Below are positions 15,877-27,175 of a stretch of 64,000 nucleotides of DNA, piece by piece. The notes under the pieces are model-generated. The model was not told where the DNA came from. It saw nothing but the letters and a program-made list of their open reading frames with translations, and searched no databases. The translations under genes and the position numbers were made by a program. The stretch lies in assembly GCA_964415795.1 (NCBI GenBank), contig CAYQBN010000010.1, positions 46,813-110,812 on the forward strand, given 5' to 3'. The DNA is from CALITV01 sp964415795. GTDB lineage: Bacteria; UBP6; UBA1177; JAKLFG01. Numbering within the stretch: the stretch's first letter is position 1; each line of letters starts with the position of its first letter.

Positions 15877-17322
15877 CTAGAACCTGAAATAGACGAAGGG
15901 GTTATAGGATTCCATCGAGCCGTGCACCACCACGGAAAGGAGAAGAAAGAAACAACCCACGGTAAAAAGAACGAGGCTTGCTCTATCGAATCGACGCCTC
16001 TCAGGGAACGCAAGGCGTTCACGGTACGCCACGAGACGCCAGACGATCGTGCGCCAAAGCGGTGCCGCCAAAAACGATCCCAATATAAGCGCCGCCACGG
16101 TTCCCGGCGCGAGGAGTCTTTCCATCGACACCTCCACCGATGCACCGCGCCCGATCATAGCGTTCCAGAAAGCGAACGCTTGCGACAGGTCGGCGGATCG
16201 GAACAGCGCGAAGGTAAAGGTGATGACCAGCCAGAAATAGATGCGCCCGATGAGTGCCCCGCCCCGTTTGAGGATCGCACCGAAACCGGCATGTTCGAGC
16301 GCGAGAAGACTCCCATGGATAAAGCCGAAGAGAATATAGGTCCACGCGGCGCCGTGCCACAGGCCGACCAGCGTAAAGACGAGGATGAGGTTGAGCGCCG
16401 TCCGCCACTCCCCGCCGCGACTCCCGCCAAGCGGGATGTAAAGGTAGTCGCGGAACCACGACGAAAGCGAGATGTGCCAGCGGCGCCAGAATTCGCGCAC
16501 CGAGCGACCGATGTAGGGATAATCGAAGTTCTCGGGAAACCGGAAACCGAGCATCTTCCCCAAACCGATCGCCATGTCGGAGTAGCCCGAGAAATCGAAA
16601 TAGACCTGTACGACAAAACAGATGGTTCCCAGCCACGCAAGCGGGGTCGTAAGGTCATGAGGCGCGAGCGCGAAGATGCGATCGGTGGTCGCGGCGACCG
16701 TGTTGGCGATGAGCACCTTCTTGGCAAGGCCGATGATGAATCGGCGTAAACCGCCGACGAACGCCGCGAGAGAGACGCGGCGCTGCACGATAGCCGCCGC
16801 GATATGGCCATAACGAACTATGGGACCCGCGATGAGCTGGGGAAAAAGCGCGATGTAAAGACCTACCTTGAGAGGATCGCGCGTCGTCTCCACCCGTTCA
16901 CGATAGCAGTCTATGACATAGCTCATCGCTTGGAAGGTGAAAAAGGAGATGCCGAGGGGGAGATGTATGTTGGGTACCGGCCACAACGACATTCCTGCCG
17001 CGCCGAGGAACCGGTTCACCTCATTCACGAAAAAGACCGCATACTTGAAAAAGCAAAGCACGGCGACATTCGCGACGAGCGCTCCCGCCAGTATCCCTTT
17101 CCGCCGCCACCCGGGAGCGACACTGGCGATGAGCAAAGCGGCGGCCCAGTTGACGACGATGGAAGCAAGCATGAGGAGAGCGAACCAGCCCTCGCCATAG
17201 GCGTAAAAGAGGAGGCTTAGGAGGAACAAAAAGAGGTTTCTGAACCGTGAGGGCAAGAGCACATGGAGAATGGTAACCACTGGGAAGAACACAAAGAGGA
17301 ACGCAGGAGAACTAAAGACCAC
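15877..17322 (-). CDS. MBOAT family O-acyltransferase (AlgI/DltB-like)
   Basis: 481 residues, about 10-12 membrane helices. MBOAT signatures: RRWHISLSSWFRDYLYIPLG (H283) and the invariant catalytic His H323 in LVGLWHGAAWTYILFG. The N terminus (VFSSPAFLFVFFPVV, FLFLLSLLFYAYGE) matches AlgI-type proteins. Start is GTG 17322 with a weak ribosome site. The product should transfer acyl groups across the inner membrane to the adjacent SGNH protein for modification of an envelope or secreted glycan. No glycan synthesis genes adjoin the pair. Confidence 0.92.
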   Translation of the reverse strand: MVFSSPAFLFVFFPVVTILHVLLPSRFRNLFLFLLSLLFYAYGEGWFALLMLASIVVNWAAALLIASVAPGWRRKGILAGALVANVAVLCFFKYAVFFVNEVNRFLGAAGMSLWPVPNIHLPLGISFFTFQAMSYVIDCYRERVETTRDPLKVGLYIALFPQLIAGPIVRYGHIAAAIVQRRVSLAAFVGGLRRFIIGLAKKVLIANTVAATTDRIFALAPHDLTTPLAWLGTICFVVQVYFDFSGYSDMAIGLGKMLGFRFPENFDYPYIGRSVREFWRRWHISLSSWFRDYLYIPLGGSRGGEWRTALNLILVFTLVGLWHGAAWTYILFGFIHGSLLALEHAGFGAILKRGGALIGRIYFWLVITFTFALFRSADLSQAFAFWNAMIGRGASVEVSMERLLAPGTVAALILGSFLAAPLWRTIVWRLVAYRERLAFPERRRFDRASLVLFTVGCFFLLLSVVVHGSMESYNPFVYFRF

Positions 17323-17358
17323 AGAGCAACCCTGTTACGACAAACCGTCCCTTTCCGA

Positions 17359-17943
17359 TTACCCTCGTTTTTTCTGGGCGAATTCGCGTCCGGAACGAAA
17401 GGCGGCGATGTTCGCCTTGACTATCTCGGGCCCCTTACGAGAAAAGAGCGCCGATATGGCCTCCTCCATGGTCGTCTGTGGGATGTCGATGAACAGCGAC
17501 GCGGCACCTGCCATGACCATGTTCATGCCGCGCGAGTTTCCCGCCGCCTTCGCGAGTTCGTCGGCATTGACGATAATATGCCTCGGCCTTTTTTCTATTT
17601 CGGCGACGACCGTCTTGATATCTGGATAGTTGGGAATGTTCACGAAGGGTTGGGAATTGGTAATGACCCATCCCTGCTTCGAAAGCCACGGCAGATAGCG
17701 AAGCGCCTCCATCGGCTCGACCGAAAGTATCATGTCGGCGCCGCCATGCGGCACAAGGTCGGAGTATATTGGTCGGTCACTGATGCGCAGGTGCGATTGC
17801 ACATCGCCGCCGCGCTGACTCATGCCATGAACCTCCGACTGCTTCATGTGAAGTCCTGCCGAAAGCGCCGCTTGCCCAATGACCGCCGCGATAGAGAGGA
17901 TGCCTTGGCCACCGACGCCTGCAAGTATAATATCGCACTTCAT
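17359..17943 (-). CDS. iorB: Indolepyruvate ferredoxin oxidoreductase, beta subunit
   Basis: Gamma-type POR domain: N-terminal DIILAGVGGQGILSIA and the SEVHGMSQRGGDVQSHLR signature found in IorB. 194 aa from ATG 17943, whose first base is the last base of the iorA stop codon (TAATG), so the two are translationally coupled. With IorA it oxidatively decarboxylates arylpyruvates from aromatic amino acids to aryl-acyl-CoA and reduces ferredoxin. This reduced ferredoxin could feed the Rnf complex encoded at 51-57 kb (inference). Confidence 0.93.
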   Translation of the reverse strand: MKCDIILAGVGGQGILSIAAVIGQAALSAGLHMKQSEVHGMSQRGGDVQSHLRISDRPIYSDLVPHGGADMILSVEPMEALRYLPWLSKQGWVITNSQPFVNIPNYPDIKTVVAEIEKRPRHIIVNADELAKAAGNSRGMNMVMAGAASLFIDIPQTTMEEAISALFSRKGPEIVKANIAAFRSGREFAQKKRG

Positions 17944-19550
17944 TACTCGCCTCCTTTCGCCTTGTTCTTCTTGCCGAGCGTCTGGATGCACTCGCGAGTG
18001 GGAATGATCACCGAGACGCCGTTATACTCTATCTCTTCCTTGATGACCTTCACCATCTCCTCATGGTTCTTCTTGAGCGGCGTCACGATACGGATGTGCT
18101 CCTCCTTTACACCGAGCCCCTTACAGATCTCCTTCAGGCGGCCGGTGGCATGAGAATCCTGGCCGCCGGTCATCGCGGTCGCCGAGTTATCAAGGATGAA
18201 GACGACCACATTGCTGTTCTCGACTACACAGTCGAGCAAGCCCGTCATACCGCCATGGGTAAAGGTCGAATCGCCGATGACCGCGACCGCCGGAAAGAGT
18301 CCCGCATCGGCCGCTCCTTTTGCCATCGTGATCGAGGCCCCCATGTCAACACACGAGTTGATCGTCTCGAACGGCGGAAGCGCCGCAAGGGTGTAGCATC
18401 CGATGTCACTGAATATGTGACCGTCGCCATAAGCCTCCTTGACCGCTTCTTTGATGGCGTTGTAGGCATCCACATGACCGCACCCCGAGCAGAACGACGG
18501 GGGACGGGGAACAACGATGGAAGGCACCGCATCGCTCGGCAGTTCGGGAAGCCCAAGGGCATGGCGGACATGGAGCGGATTGAGCTCTCCGTCGCGTGGC
18601 AGTTCGCCCGACATGCGCCCTTTTACCCTCACATCTCTATCGAGCAGGCCGCGAAGCAACTCCTCGATCATCGGTTGGCCGTCCTCGAGGACGAGGATCT
18701 CCTTCGTCTCATTGACGAGACGTTCTATCATTTTTTTCGGAGCCGGATACTGGCACAGTTTCACCACCGGATGAGGACACCCGTCCGGATAGTTCTCCAT
18801 GAGGTAGTTGTAGGCGAGCCCGCAGGCGATGATACCACGGCTCTTGTCTTTACCGTCCTCATAGCGGTTGAACGGGCTCTTTTCCGACTCCTCCACGAAC
18901 TTCGCCTGATTTTCGAGAAGCATTCGGTAGCGCTTTCGCGCGATGCCGGGAAGAAGAACGAACTGCCGCTTGTCTTCCGGCAGTTTGAGGGCATTCTGGG
19001 ACCGCGGTGCCCTCCGCAGGACACCGGCACGGCTGTGCGCCAACCGGGTGGTGAGCCGCATGAGTACCGGCGTCTTATACTTCTCGGAAAGGTCATAGCC
19101 GGCAAAGACCATGTCATAGGCCTCCTGTTGGTTCGACGGCTCAAAGATGGGCACGAGCGCGAACTTGCCGAGGATGCGGCTGTCCTGCTCATCTTGCGAC
19201 GAATGCATCGAGGGATCGTCGGCCGCGACGACGATGATGCCACCATTCGCACCAGTGACACCCGAATTGACAAAGGGATCGGCCGCGACATTGAGCCCGA
19301 CATGTTTCATCGAGACCATCGCCCGCTTGCCGCAATAAGACATGCCGAGCGCAGACTCCATCGCCGTCTTCTCGTTCGCCGACCACTGTCGGTGAATACC
19401 GCGCGCTGCCGCCTCTTTCGATTGTTGCGCATACTCCATGATCTCGGTCGAGGGGGTTCCCGGATAGGCGTAGAACCCCGACACGCCCGCATCGATCGCT
19501 CCCTGCGCGATCGCCTCGTCCCCCAGAAGCATCGTCACTTTCTCGGCCAC
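17943..19550 (-). CDS. iorA: Indolepyruvate ferredoxin oxidoreductase, alpha subunit, lacking a C-terminal ferredoxin domain
   Basis: Contains the POR N-terminal domain (AIAQGAIDAGVSGFYAYPGTPSTEIME) and a TPP-binding domain (GCGHVDAYNAIKEA; GDSTFTHGGMTGLLDCV; FILDNSATAMTGGQ). At 535 aa it stops after IIPTRECIQTLG and a short Lys-rich tail. Characterised IorA proteins (about 600-650 aa) continue with two [4Fe-4S] ferredoxin motifs; none is present here. GTG start at 19550 follows GGAGG. A possible promoter with an 18-base spacer (TTGAAA ... TAAAGT, 19593-19622) lies upstream. Confidence 0.93.
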   Translation of the reverse strand: MAEKVTMLLGDEAIAQGAIDAGVSGFYAYPGTPSTEIMEYAQQSKEAAARGIHRQWSANEKTAMESALGMSYCGKRAMVSMKHVGLNVAADPFVNSGVTGANGGIIVVAADDPSMHSSQDEQDSRILGKFALVPIFEPSNQQEAYDMVFAGYDLSEKYKTPVLMRLTTRLAHSRAGVLRRAPRSQNALKLPEDKRQFVLLPGIARKRYRMLLENQAKFVEESEKSPFNRYEDGKDKSRGIIACGLAYNYLMENYPDGCPHPVVKLCQYPAPKKMIERLVNETKEILVLEDGQPMIEELLRGLLDRDVRVKGRMSGELPRDGELNPLHVRHALGLPELPSDAVPSIVVPRPPSFCSGCGHVDAYNAIKEAVKEAYGDGHIFSDIGCYTLAALPPFETINSCVDMGASITMAKGAADAGLFPAVAVIGDSTFTHGGMTGLLDCVVENSNVVVFILDNSATAMTGGQDSHATGRLKEICKGLGVKEEHIRIVTPLKKNHEEMVKVIKEEIEYNGVSVIIPTRECIQTLGKKNKAKGGE

Positions 19551-19629
19551 AGGATCCTCCTTTTTGCATGGTCATTCGGTATCCGTCGATACACTTTACG
19601 CACGCTGATGCGCTTTTTTCAAGAAAAAA

Positions 19630-21234
19630 TCACTCGGACGGGTGCTGCTTTCCCCGAAGCATCTGTTCGGTGCGAACCTTGACGGCGCGGATGGCGGGAT
19701 CGAGAGCCCCGATGATATCGACCCATAATTCGGGAAGATCCCCCTCACGGAACCATGGCGTCTCTCTCAAAAAGAGCGTCCCCTGCTCTACGGGGTAAGG
19801 CTTGATGCGAAGGCCCGCCCAACCCTTGCGTGCGCGACCTGAGACCCGATAGCGGGATCGGAAGGCCTGCTCGCAGGCAACAATGCAGGAAGGTCCTGTC
19901 TCTTCCGGCTCGAGAAACATGGGGTGAAGAAAAACCTCCTTCTCACCGCGACACATCTCTTCAAGCTTACGCCGGAACAGGCGATCTTGGACGACGAAAC
20001 CTCGAAGGCGTCGATGAGAGACGAGCATTCGGAGGATCTCCTCGGCTACCGGAAAAGGGAGATAAAGATAATGGTCGAAGAACCGGCTCACTGGACCACC
20101 GGTATAGAGAAGCGCCACTCGGGCGATATCGCGGCTTCGAAAGAAGGAGCGATGATCAAGATCGTCGAGCACCAGCGTCACTCGCCGCGGAGGTTCCGAT
20201 CGTGTCGTTCCCCCGCCTTCATCCTTTATTATTTTGGTCTCGGGAGAAGAAAACATCCCATCGAGCGGCATGGTATATATCTGATGTCGCGCCCGTTTGA
20301 ATTCGTCGTACTGCCCCGCCGTCCTCACCTCTACCATGAGCAACTTGCGCGCCGGCGAAGGAGAAGGAAGAGAGACAAGCAAGCGTCCTTTAGCACGGGT
20401 CGCCCTCGCCGTATCGGCCCACCCCCCGTCATAGAGGTTGCGGCGATATGCCCAGAAACGGATACGTCCTTCTTCCCACAGTTTCGATTCCTCGGCATGG
20501 AGATTGAAATAGAAACGCCCATCGTTGGTCCGGTGCCCCTCGGTAACGATGCGGTGCCCTATCGGCCACACATAGCCCCCTGCTTCGTGAAGATCATCGG
20601 AGGGAAGATTTCCCACACGCGGCGCGAGAAGCGCCCCGTTCTCTTCATCGTAAAGAAGGAGATCCGTCGCCGTTTCAGGGAACCTCGTCACCGGAGATAT
20701 CGACAACGGCGAATCGACCGAGGAACGCTCCCGCGTCTTCTCGCGGCACCTATTGTCACAGGCGATGAACTGCTGAAGAAGACCGTTCCGTGATCGGCAC
20801 GCCCCCCACTCGGCGACACAACTTTTTGTGGTGACAAAAAAGTATGGATCGAGGTCGCGCGCCGCCTCCCACGATGTCCTGTCCTTTACCACCGGTCGAA
20901 CGGCAAGATCGCGAAACCAGCGAGGGAACGAAAGCATGGCACTGTTCGCGAGAATGACGATCTCTCCGGAAAAACGCAAGCGCCGTGCTTCTTCGGCGGT
21001 ATCTGGGGAGAAACAAAGGAGCATGCCGGCATTCCGAAGCCCTTCGGCAAGGCGTTCCGGCGCAACGAGCTGCCGTTCGAAAGCGATGCCGAACGAGGTA
21101 CCCTTTCTCGTCAACCACGGAACGATGCGATTGAGATCGTCGCGGGGAAACCAGAGCGGAACGACCGGCATCACACCGGAGCGCACCGCGGAAATGACCT
21201 GTTCTGGATAGGCAAGAAGCCGGAACTGTCTCAA
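19630..21234 (-). CDS. Uncharacterised protein, possibly related to peptidase U32
   Basis: Function not recognised. 534 residues, soluble, no signal peptide. A segment around residues 139-170 (KSCVAEWGACRSRNG, then CDNRCREK) recalls the Cys-containing ClsS...RsxNrGxCxQxCR element of U32 proteins, and the N-terminal half has repeating strand-helix units as in a TIM barrel. The catalytic-region motif of U32 is not convincingly present. The C-terminal half contains short beta-rich pieces (RLLVSLPSPSPARKLLMVEV). Ends 79 bases before iorA and begins eight bases after the PxxKW gene, so all may be one minus-strand unit. The U32 link rests on pattern only. Confidence 0.6.
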   Translation of the reverse strand: MRQFRLLAYPEQVISAVRSGVMPVVPLWFPRDDLNRIVPWLTRKGTSFGIAFERQLVAPERLAEGLRNAGMLLCFSPDTAEEARRLRFSGEIVILANSAMLSFPRWFRDLAVRPVVKDRTSWEAARDLDPYFFVTTKSCVAEWGACRSRNGLLQQFIACDNRCREKTRERSSVDSPLSISPVTRFPETATDLLLYDEENGALLAPRVGNLPSDDLHEAGGYVWPIGHRIVTEGHRTNDGRFYFNLHAEESKLWEEGRIRFWAYRRNLYDGGWADTARATRAKGRLLVSLPSPSPARKLLMVEVRTAGQYDEFKRARHQIYTMPLDGMFSSPETKIIKDEGGGTTRSEPPRRVTLVLDDLDHRSFFRSRDIARVALLYTGGPVSRFFDHYLYLPFPVAEEILRMLVSHRRLRGFVVQDRLFRRKLEEMCRGEKEVFLHPMFLEPEETGPSCIVACEQAFRSRYRVSGRARKGWAGLRIKPYPVEQGTLFLRETPWFREGDLPELWVDIIGALDPAIRAVKVRTEQMLRGKQHPSE

Positions 21235-21242
21235 TGGAACCG

Positions 21243-21500
21243 CTACTTCTTCTTCTTCCCGGCCATCCGTTTCGACGCCTTCAGGGGGTTGATGACCTTC
21301 TTAACGATCACCACCTCGCGCTTTTTGTGGGTCGCCATGAGGCATATCTGGTTGTCTTCCCAGTGAAAAGAAGGGTCGGCGTATTTGGTGCAAAATTTTG
21401 CACCCTCGTTTTCCACTATGCGCCCGCACCCGACGCACTGCTCGACGATGGGACGCCGCGTGACGGCGGTCTCATTTTTCTTTTGAACTGCGGCCACCAT
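21243..21500 (-). CDS. PxxKW-type cysteine-rich small protein
   Basis: 85 residues with CVGCGRIVE, then FCTKYADPSFHW, then CLMATHKK and a C-terminal NPLKASKRMAGKK. This matches the PxxKW family of small Cys-rich proteins found in anaerobic deltaproteobacteria; the name-giving motif here is PSFHW. Four Cys (CxxC, C, C) suggest a metal or Fe-S site; function unknown. ATG 21500 follows GGAGG. It has its own upstream promoter and shares a 146-base divergent intergenic region with secA. Downstream is the U32-like gene, eight bases away. Confidence 0.75.
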   Translation of the reverse strand: MVAAVQKKNETAVTRRPIVEQCVGCGRIVENEGAKFCTKYADPSFHWEDNQICLMATHKKREVVIVKKVINPLKASKRMAGKKKK

Positions 21501-21533
21501 GTTTTCCTCCGCACGAGTAATAACAGCGCAGGC

Positions 21534-21561
21534 ATTTAATAGATAATCTCTCTGTTGTCAA
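21534..21561 (-). promoter_or_regulatory. Promoter of the PxxKW/U32-like genes
   Basis: Minus strand: -35 TTGACA (21561-21556), 16-base spacer, -10 TTAAAT (21539-21534), 34 bases upstream of the ATG at 21500. Confidence 0.5.
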
Positions 21562-21590
21562 CAAAAAGAATGCCGAAACGCTTTTCACTA

Positions 21591-21618
21591 TTGCTTTTTT
21601 GCGCTTTTCTGGTTTGTT
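21591..21618 (+). promoter_or_regulatory. Weak candidate promoter of secA
   Basis: TTGCTT (21591-21596), 16 bases, TTTGTT (21613-21618), 28 bases before the secA ATG. The -10 match is poor; it is listed because position and spacing agree with the other promoters of the window. Confidence 0.3.
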
Positions 21619-21646
21619 GTGGTGAACATTGGACAAGAGGATTGTC

Positions 21647-24354
<2,708 letters not shown>

Positions 24355-24358
<4 letters not shown>

Positions 24359-25098
24359 CGAAGGGAAGTCGTGTCATTCGCATCAATCGTTTTCTTGCCG
24401 AGGCGGGCGTCGCGGCGCGCCGCAAGGCGGACCTGCTCATCGCCCAGAAGCGTGTCACGATAAACGGGAAACCTGCCGTTGTCGGACAGATCGTGAACCC
24501 CGACATCGATCGGATCCTCGTGGACGGCAAACCGGCCGTTTTACCGCAGGAAAAACGGTGGTATCTGCTTCACAAACCGGCGGGGATCCTCTCGGCGGTA
24601 TGCGACCGCCGCGGTCGTAAGACGGTGCTCGACCTTTTCCCCTCCCCCAACGGGCTCTTCCCGGTGGGGCGGCTCGACTGCGAGGTGACCGGCGTGCTTC
24701 TCATCACCGATGACGGCGAGACCGCTTACCGACTCACCCATCCTCGCTTCGGTATAGAAAAGGTGTATCGGGTCGTGGCCGCGTCACCTTTTTCCCGCAA
24801 AGAAGCTCAGCGGCTGGTCTCTGGCGTCGATATAAAAGGGAATCTTTGCCGTGCTCGGGCGGTGCACATCGTCTCACGAGACGCCGACACCGTGACGATC
24901 GAGATGACACTTACGGAAGGACGAAAACATGAGGTCAAGGAGCTCATCAAGGCGATCGGCAGCCGCGTTCTCTCCTTGGAACGCATCTCCTTTGCGGGGC
25001 TGACCGCTCACGGTCTCAAGCCGGGTGAATGGCGCGAACTCACCGAGGAAGAGATCGCCGCGTTGAAAAAGCAGACGAAACAAAAGAACAACGCATGA
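24355..25098 (+). CDS. Ribosomal large-subunit pseudouridine synthase, RluB/RsuA family
   Basis: N-terminal S4 RNA-binding domain (RINRFLAEAGVAARRKADLLI), then the pseudouridine synthase domain with catalytic Asp D108 in GRLDCEVTGVLLITDDGE and the family motif KVYRVV. The C-terminal GRKHEVKELIKAIG corresponds to GRnrqvRrm. 247 aa. TTG start overlaps the secA TGA by four bases. RluB versus RsuA cannot be settled by eye; the overall sequence looks more like RluB. Confidence 0.88.
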
Positions 25099-25341
25099 AA
25101 AGAATCGCGGTAGACAATACAAAAACCCGCCGTGGCCGTGTGACTGGATCGTTTCTTACCTGTGCATCACAGGTGGGGCATGTTCGGCCGCTACTTTCTT
25201 ACAGTCACGGCACGGTGACGGCCCCGGTACGTAGTCACGGAAGAAACTACTCTTTCCAGCACATCACGAGCCCGGCAGGCTCTTTTCATTGTAGCGGAAC
25301 CGAACGACGCTGTCAATCACAAAGTAGGGAGGATCTTTCCG
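25099..25341 (+). other. Longest intergenic stretch, with several inverted repeats; possible structured RNA
   Basis: Holds no coding frame. Contains a 7-bp perfect hairpin ACCTGTG/CACAGGT (25158-25174, loop CAT, extendable by wobble pairs), GTCAC/GTGAC (25204-25219), GTAGT/ACTAC (25231-25250) and a terminator-like hairpin at 25268-25286. GCCGTG and TGACT at 25135-25145 can also pair with AGTCACGGC (25203-25211), so alternative folds are possible. This may be a small RNA, a regulatory leader or only the rluB 3' region. No known RNA family is recognised (6S, SRP RNA and tmRNA motifs not seen). Confidence 0.3.
25268..25286 (+). terminator. Candidate intrinsic terminator after rluB / the structured region
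   Basis: Stem GAGCC (25268-25272) with GGCTC (25278-25282), five-base loop, followed by TTTT (25283-25286). Short but GC-rich stem in the correct orientation between rluB and the acyl-CoA ligase. Confidence 0.5.
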
Positions 25342-27105
25342 GTGGATCGTAACCTCTATGAACTGTTCGCACAAAACCTTCTCCATCGTGCCGACGCGGT
25401 CTTTACTGCTACGGTACGCGAGAGGACGACCGAAGAAGTAACCTACCGTCGAGCACATGACCGTGTGACGCGAATGGCGGGGGCACTCGCCGCGGCTGGT
25501 ATCGCAAAGGGCGATCGCGTCGTTCTGCTTTCCGAGAACCGTTCGGAATGGTATCTCGCCCTCTACGCCATCATGCGAGCCGGCGCCGTCGCCGTACCGC
25601 TCTATACGACGGCAAGCAAAGAACAACAGGAGTACATCGTTCGGGACTGCGGCGCTCGATTCGGATTCGTTTCCAATCCGACGCTCTACGGCAACATCCG
25701 CTCTATCGCCGAGCAGATGTTCCTCGGAACGGTGTTCTTCGATAAGGCGCCAGAATGGTCTCCTCACTGCCGATCTCTCATGGAGTTCGAGCACGGCGGC
25801 GATCCGGCGTTCGATCCCGACATGACGCGACTTCCCGAGTTCGAGGACACGGCGGTTCTCATTTATACGAGCGGCACCACCGGCGAACCGAAGGGGGTTA
25901 TGCTCTCGCACCGGAACATCATCAGCAATGTCCATATGCTCCAGCCGGTGCTCAACTATATCGACGGCATACGCTATCTCTCGCTCCTGCCGCTGAGTCA
26001 TGCCTACGAATTCACCGTCATACAAACGGTCGTCTCGATGGGAGGTACGATAATCCCGGTACCGCTCATGGCGCGGGCGGTCGAATACATCGAAAAAGGG
26101 AAACCGACCATCTCATGTGCGGTCCCACGCCTGTTCGAGAAGATATATCACTCGGTCCTCCAAAAGGTGAACGCCGCCGGTCCTCTCACCCGCACGCTCT
26201 TTCATCAAGGGCTTCGGCTCGGTGAGGAGATCTACCGGTATCTCGAAAAGAACGATCCCGTCCCCTTCCCGGCGAATATCGCCTTTGCATTCTACCGACG
26301 CACCGTGTTCGACAAGATACGCAATCGAACGGTGCGTTCCATCCAGCTCTTCATATCGGGTGGCGCGGCTATACAACCAGAGATCATCCGTTTCTTCAAC
26401 ATCATCGGCACACCCATCGTCGAAGGGTACGGCATCACCGAATGCTCGCCGGTGGTGAGTGTCAATCTGCCCGACGACCGAGAGGTCGGCACCGTCGGTC
26501 AGCCGCTTCCCGGGCTCGAGGTCCGCATTTCTCCCGACGGTGAGCTTCTCGTGCGCGGACCGATCGTAATGAAAGGCTACTATGGCAAACCGGAGGAGAC
26601 GCGAGAGGTGTTCGACGACAAAGGCTTTTTCAAGACCGGCGACCTCGCCGTTTTTACCGAAAGCGGCAAACTCAGGATCATCGGCCGAAAGAAAGAGATC
26701 ATCGTCATGGCGAATGGCAAGAATGTGGCGCCTGCCAAGATAGAGAGCATGCTGGTCGCCACACCGTGGATCGAACAGGCGTGCGTCGTCGGTGACGAGC
26801 AGAAATACCTCGGCGCCCTCCTTGTCCCGAACTTCGATGCCATTCACGAATGGGCCGAGAAGCAAGGCCTCGAGGCGACGACCACCTCCGCGCTCGTCGC
26901 CCATTCGGAGGTACAGAAGCGTATCCGCCAGTGCGTCGATGAGGTGAATCGCCGTGTCGAAGGCCACGAGATGATCAAGCGTTTTCAGATTCTCGATCAC
27001 CGTTTCACCATTGAGAACGGTGAGATCACTCCTACGCTCAAGCTCAAGCGACGCACCATTCTCGAACACTATCGTGAACTCATAGACGGTCTCTACGCAC
27101 GATAA
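25342..27105 (+). CDS. Long-chain fatty-acid-CoA ligase (AMP-forming)
   Basis: Adenylate-forming enzyme that activates fatty acids to acyl-CoA in two steps. P-loop A3 motif LIYTSGTTGEPKGVMLSH, A5 GYGITECSPVVS, A7 FKTGDLA, A8 RKKEIIVMANGKNVAP. 587 aa matches the FadD15-like long-chain ligases. GTG 25342 is chosen for the strong GGGAGGA site eight bases upstream. Monocistronic, after a terminator. Chain-length preference cannot be read from the sequence. Confidence 0.93.
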   Translation: MDRNLYELFAQNLLHRADAVFTATVRERTTEEVTYRRAHDRVTRMAGALAAAGIAKGDRVVLLSENRSEWYLALYAIMRAGAVAVPLYTTASKEQQEYIVRDCGARFGFVSNPTLYGNIRSIAEQMFLGTVFFDKAPEWSPHCRSLMEFEHGGDPAFDPDMTRLPEFEDTAVLIYTSGTTGEPKGVMLSHRNIISNVHMLQPVLNYIDGIRYLSLLPLSHAYEFTVIQTVVSMGGTIIPVPLMARAVEYIEKGKPTISCAVPRLFEKIYHSVLQKVNAAGPLTRTLFHQGLRLGEEIYRYLEKNDPVPFPANIAFAFYRRTVFDKIRNRTVRSIQLFISGGAAIQPEIIRFFNIIGTPIVEGYGITECSPVVSVNLPDDREVGTVGQPLPGLEVRISPDGELLVRGPIVMKGYYGKPEETREVFDDKGFFKTGDLAVFTESGKLRIIGRKKEIIVMANGKNVAPAKIESMLVATPWIEQACVVGDEQKYLGALLVPNFDAIHEWAEKQGLEATTTSALVAHSEVQKRIRQCVDEVNRRVEGHEMIKRFQILDHRFTIENGEITPTLKLKRRTILEHYRELIDGLYAR

Positions 27106-27175
27106 CAGAAGCCCGCGCCCTTGTCGTCACTCTCGACTCGCCGATCGAGGGGGATCCCCGTAGCGAAGAAATGTC

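Noticed and set aside
15055..16749. Long open frame on the plus strand across the SGNH/MBOAT genes
   Set aside because: It runs antisense to two well-supported genes, is extremely rich in Arg/His/Glu, and has no family motif. It is an artefact of GC-rich coding sequence.
18063..19682. Long plus-strand frame opposite iorA
   Set aside because: It mirrors iorA codons, has no ribosome site and an unnatural composition.
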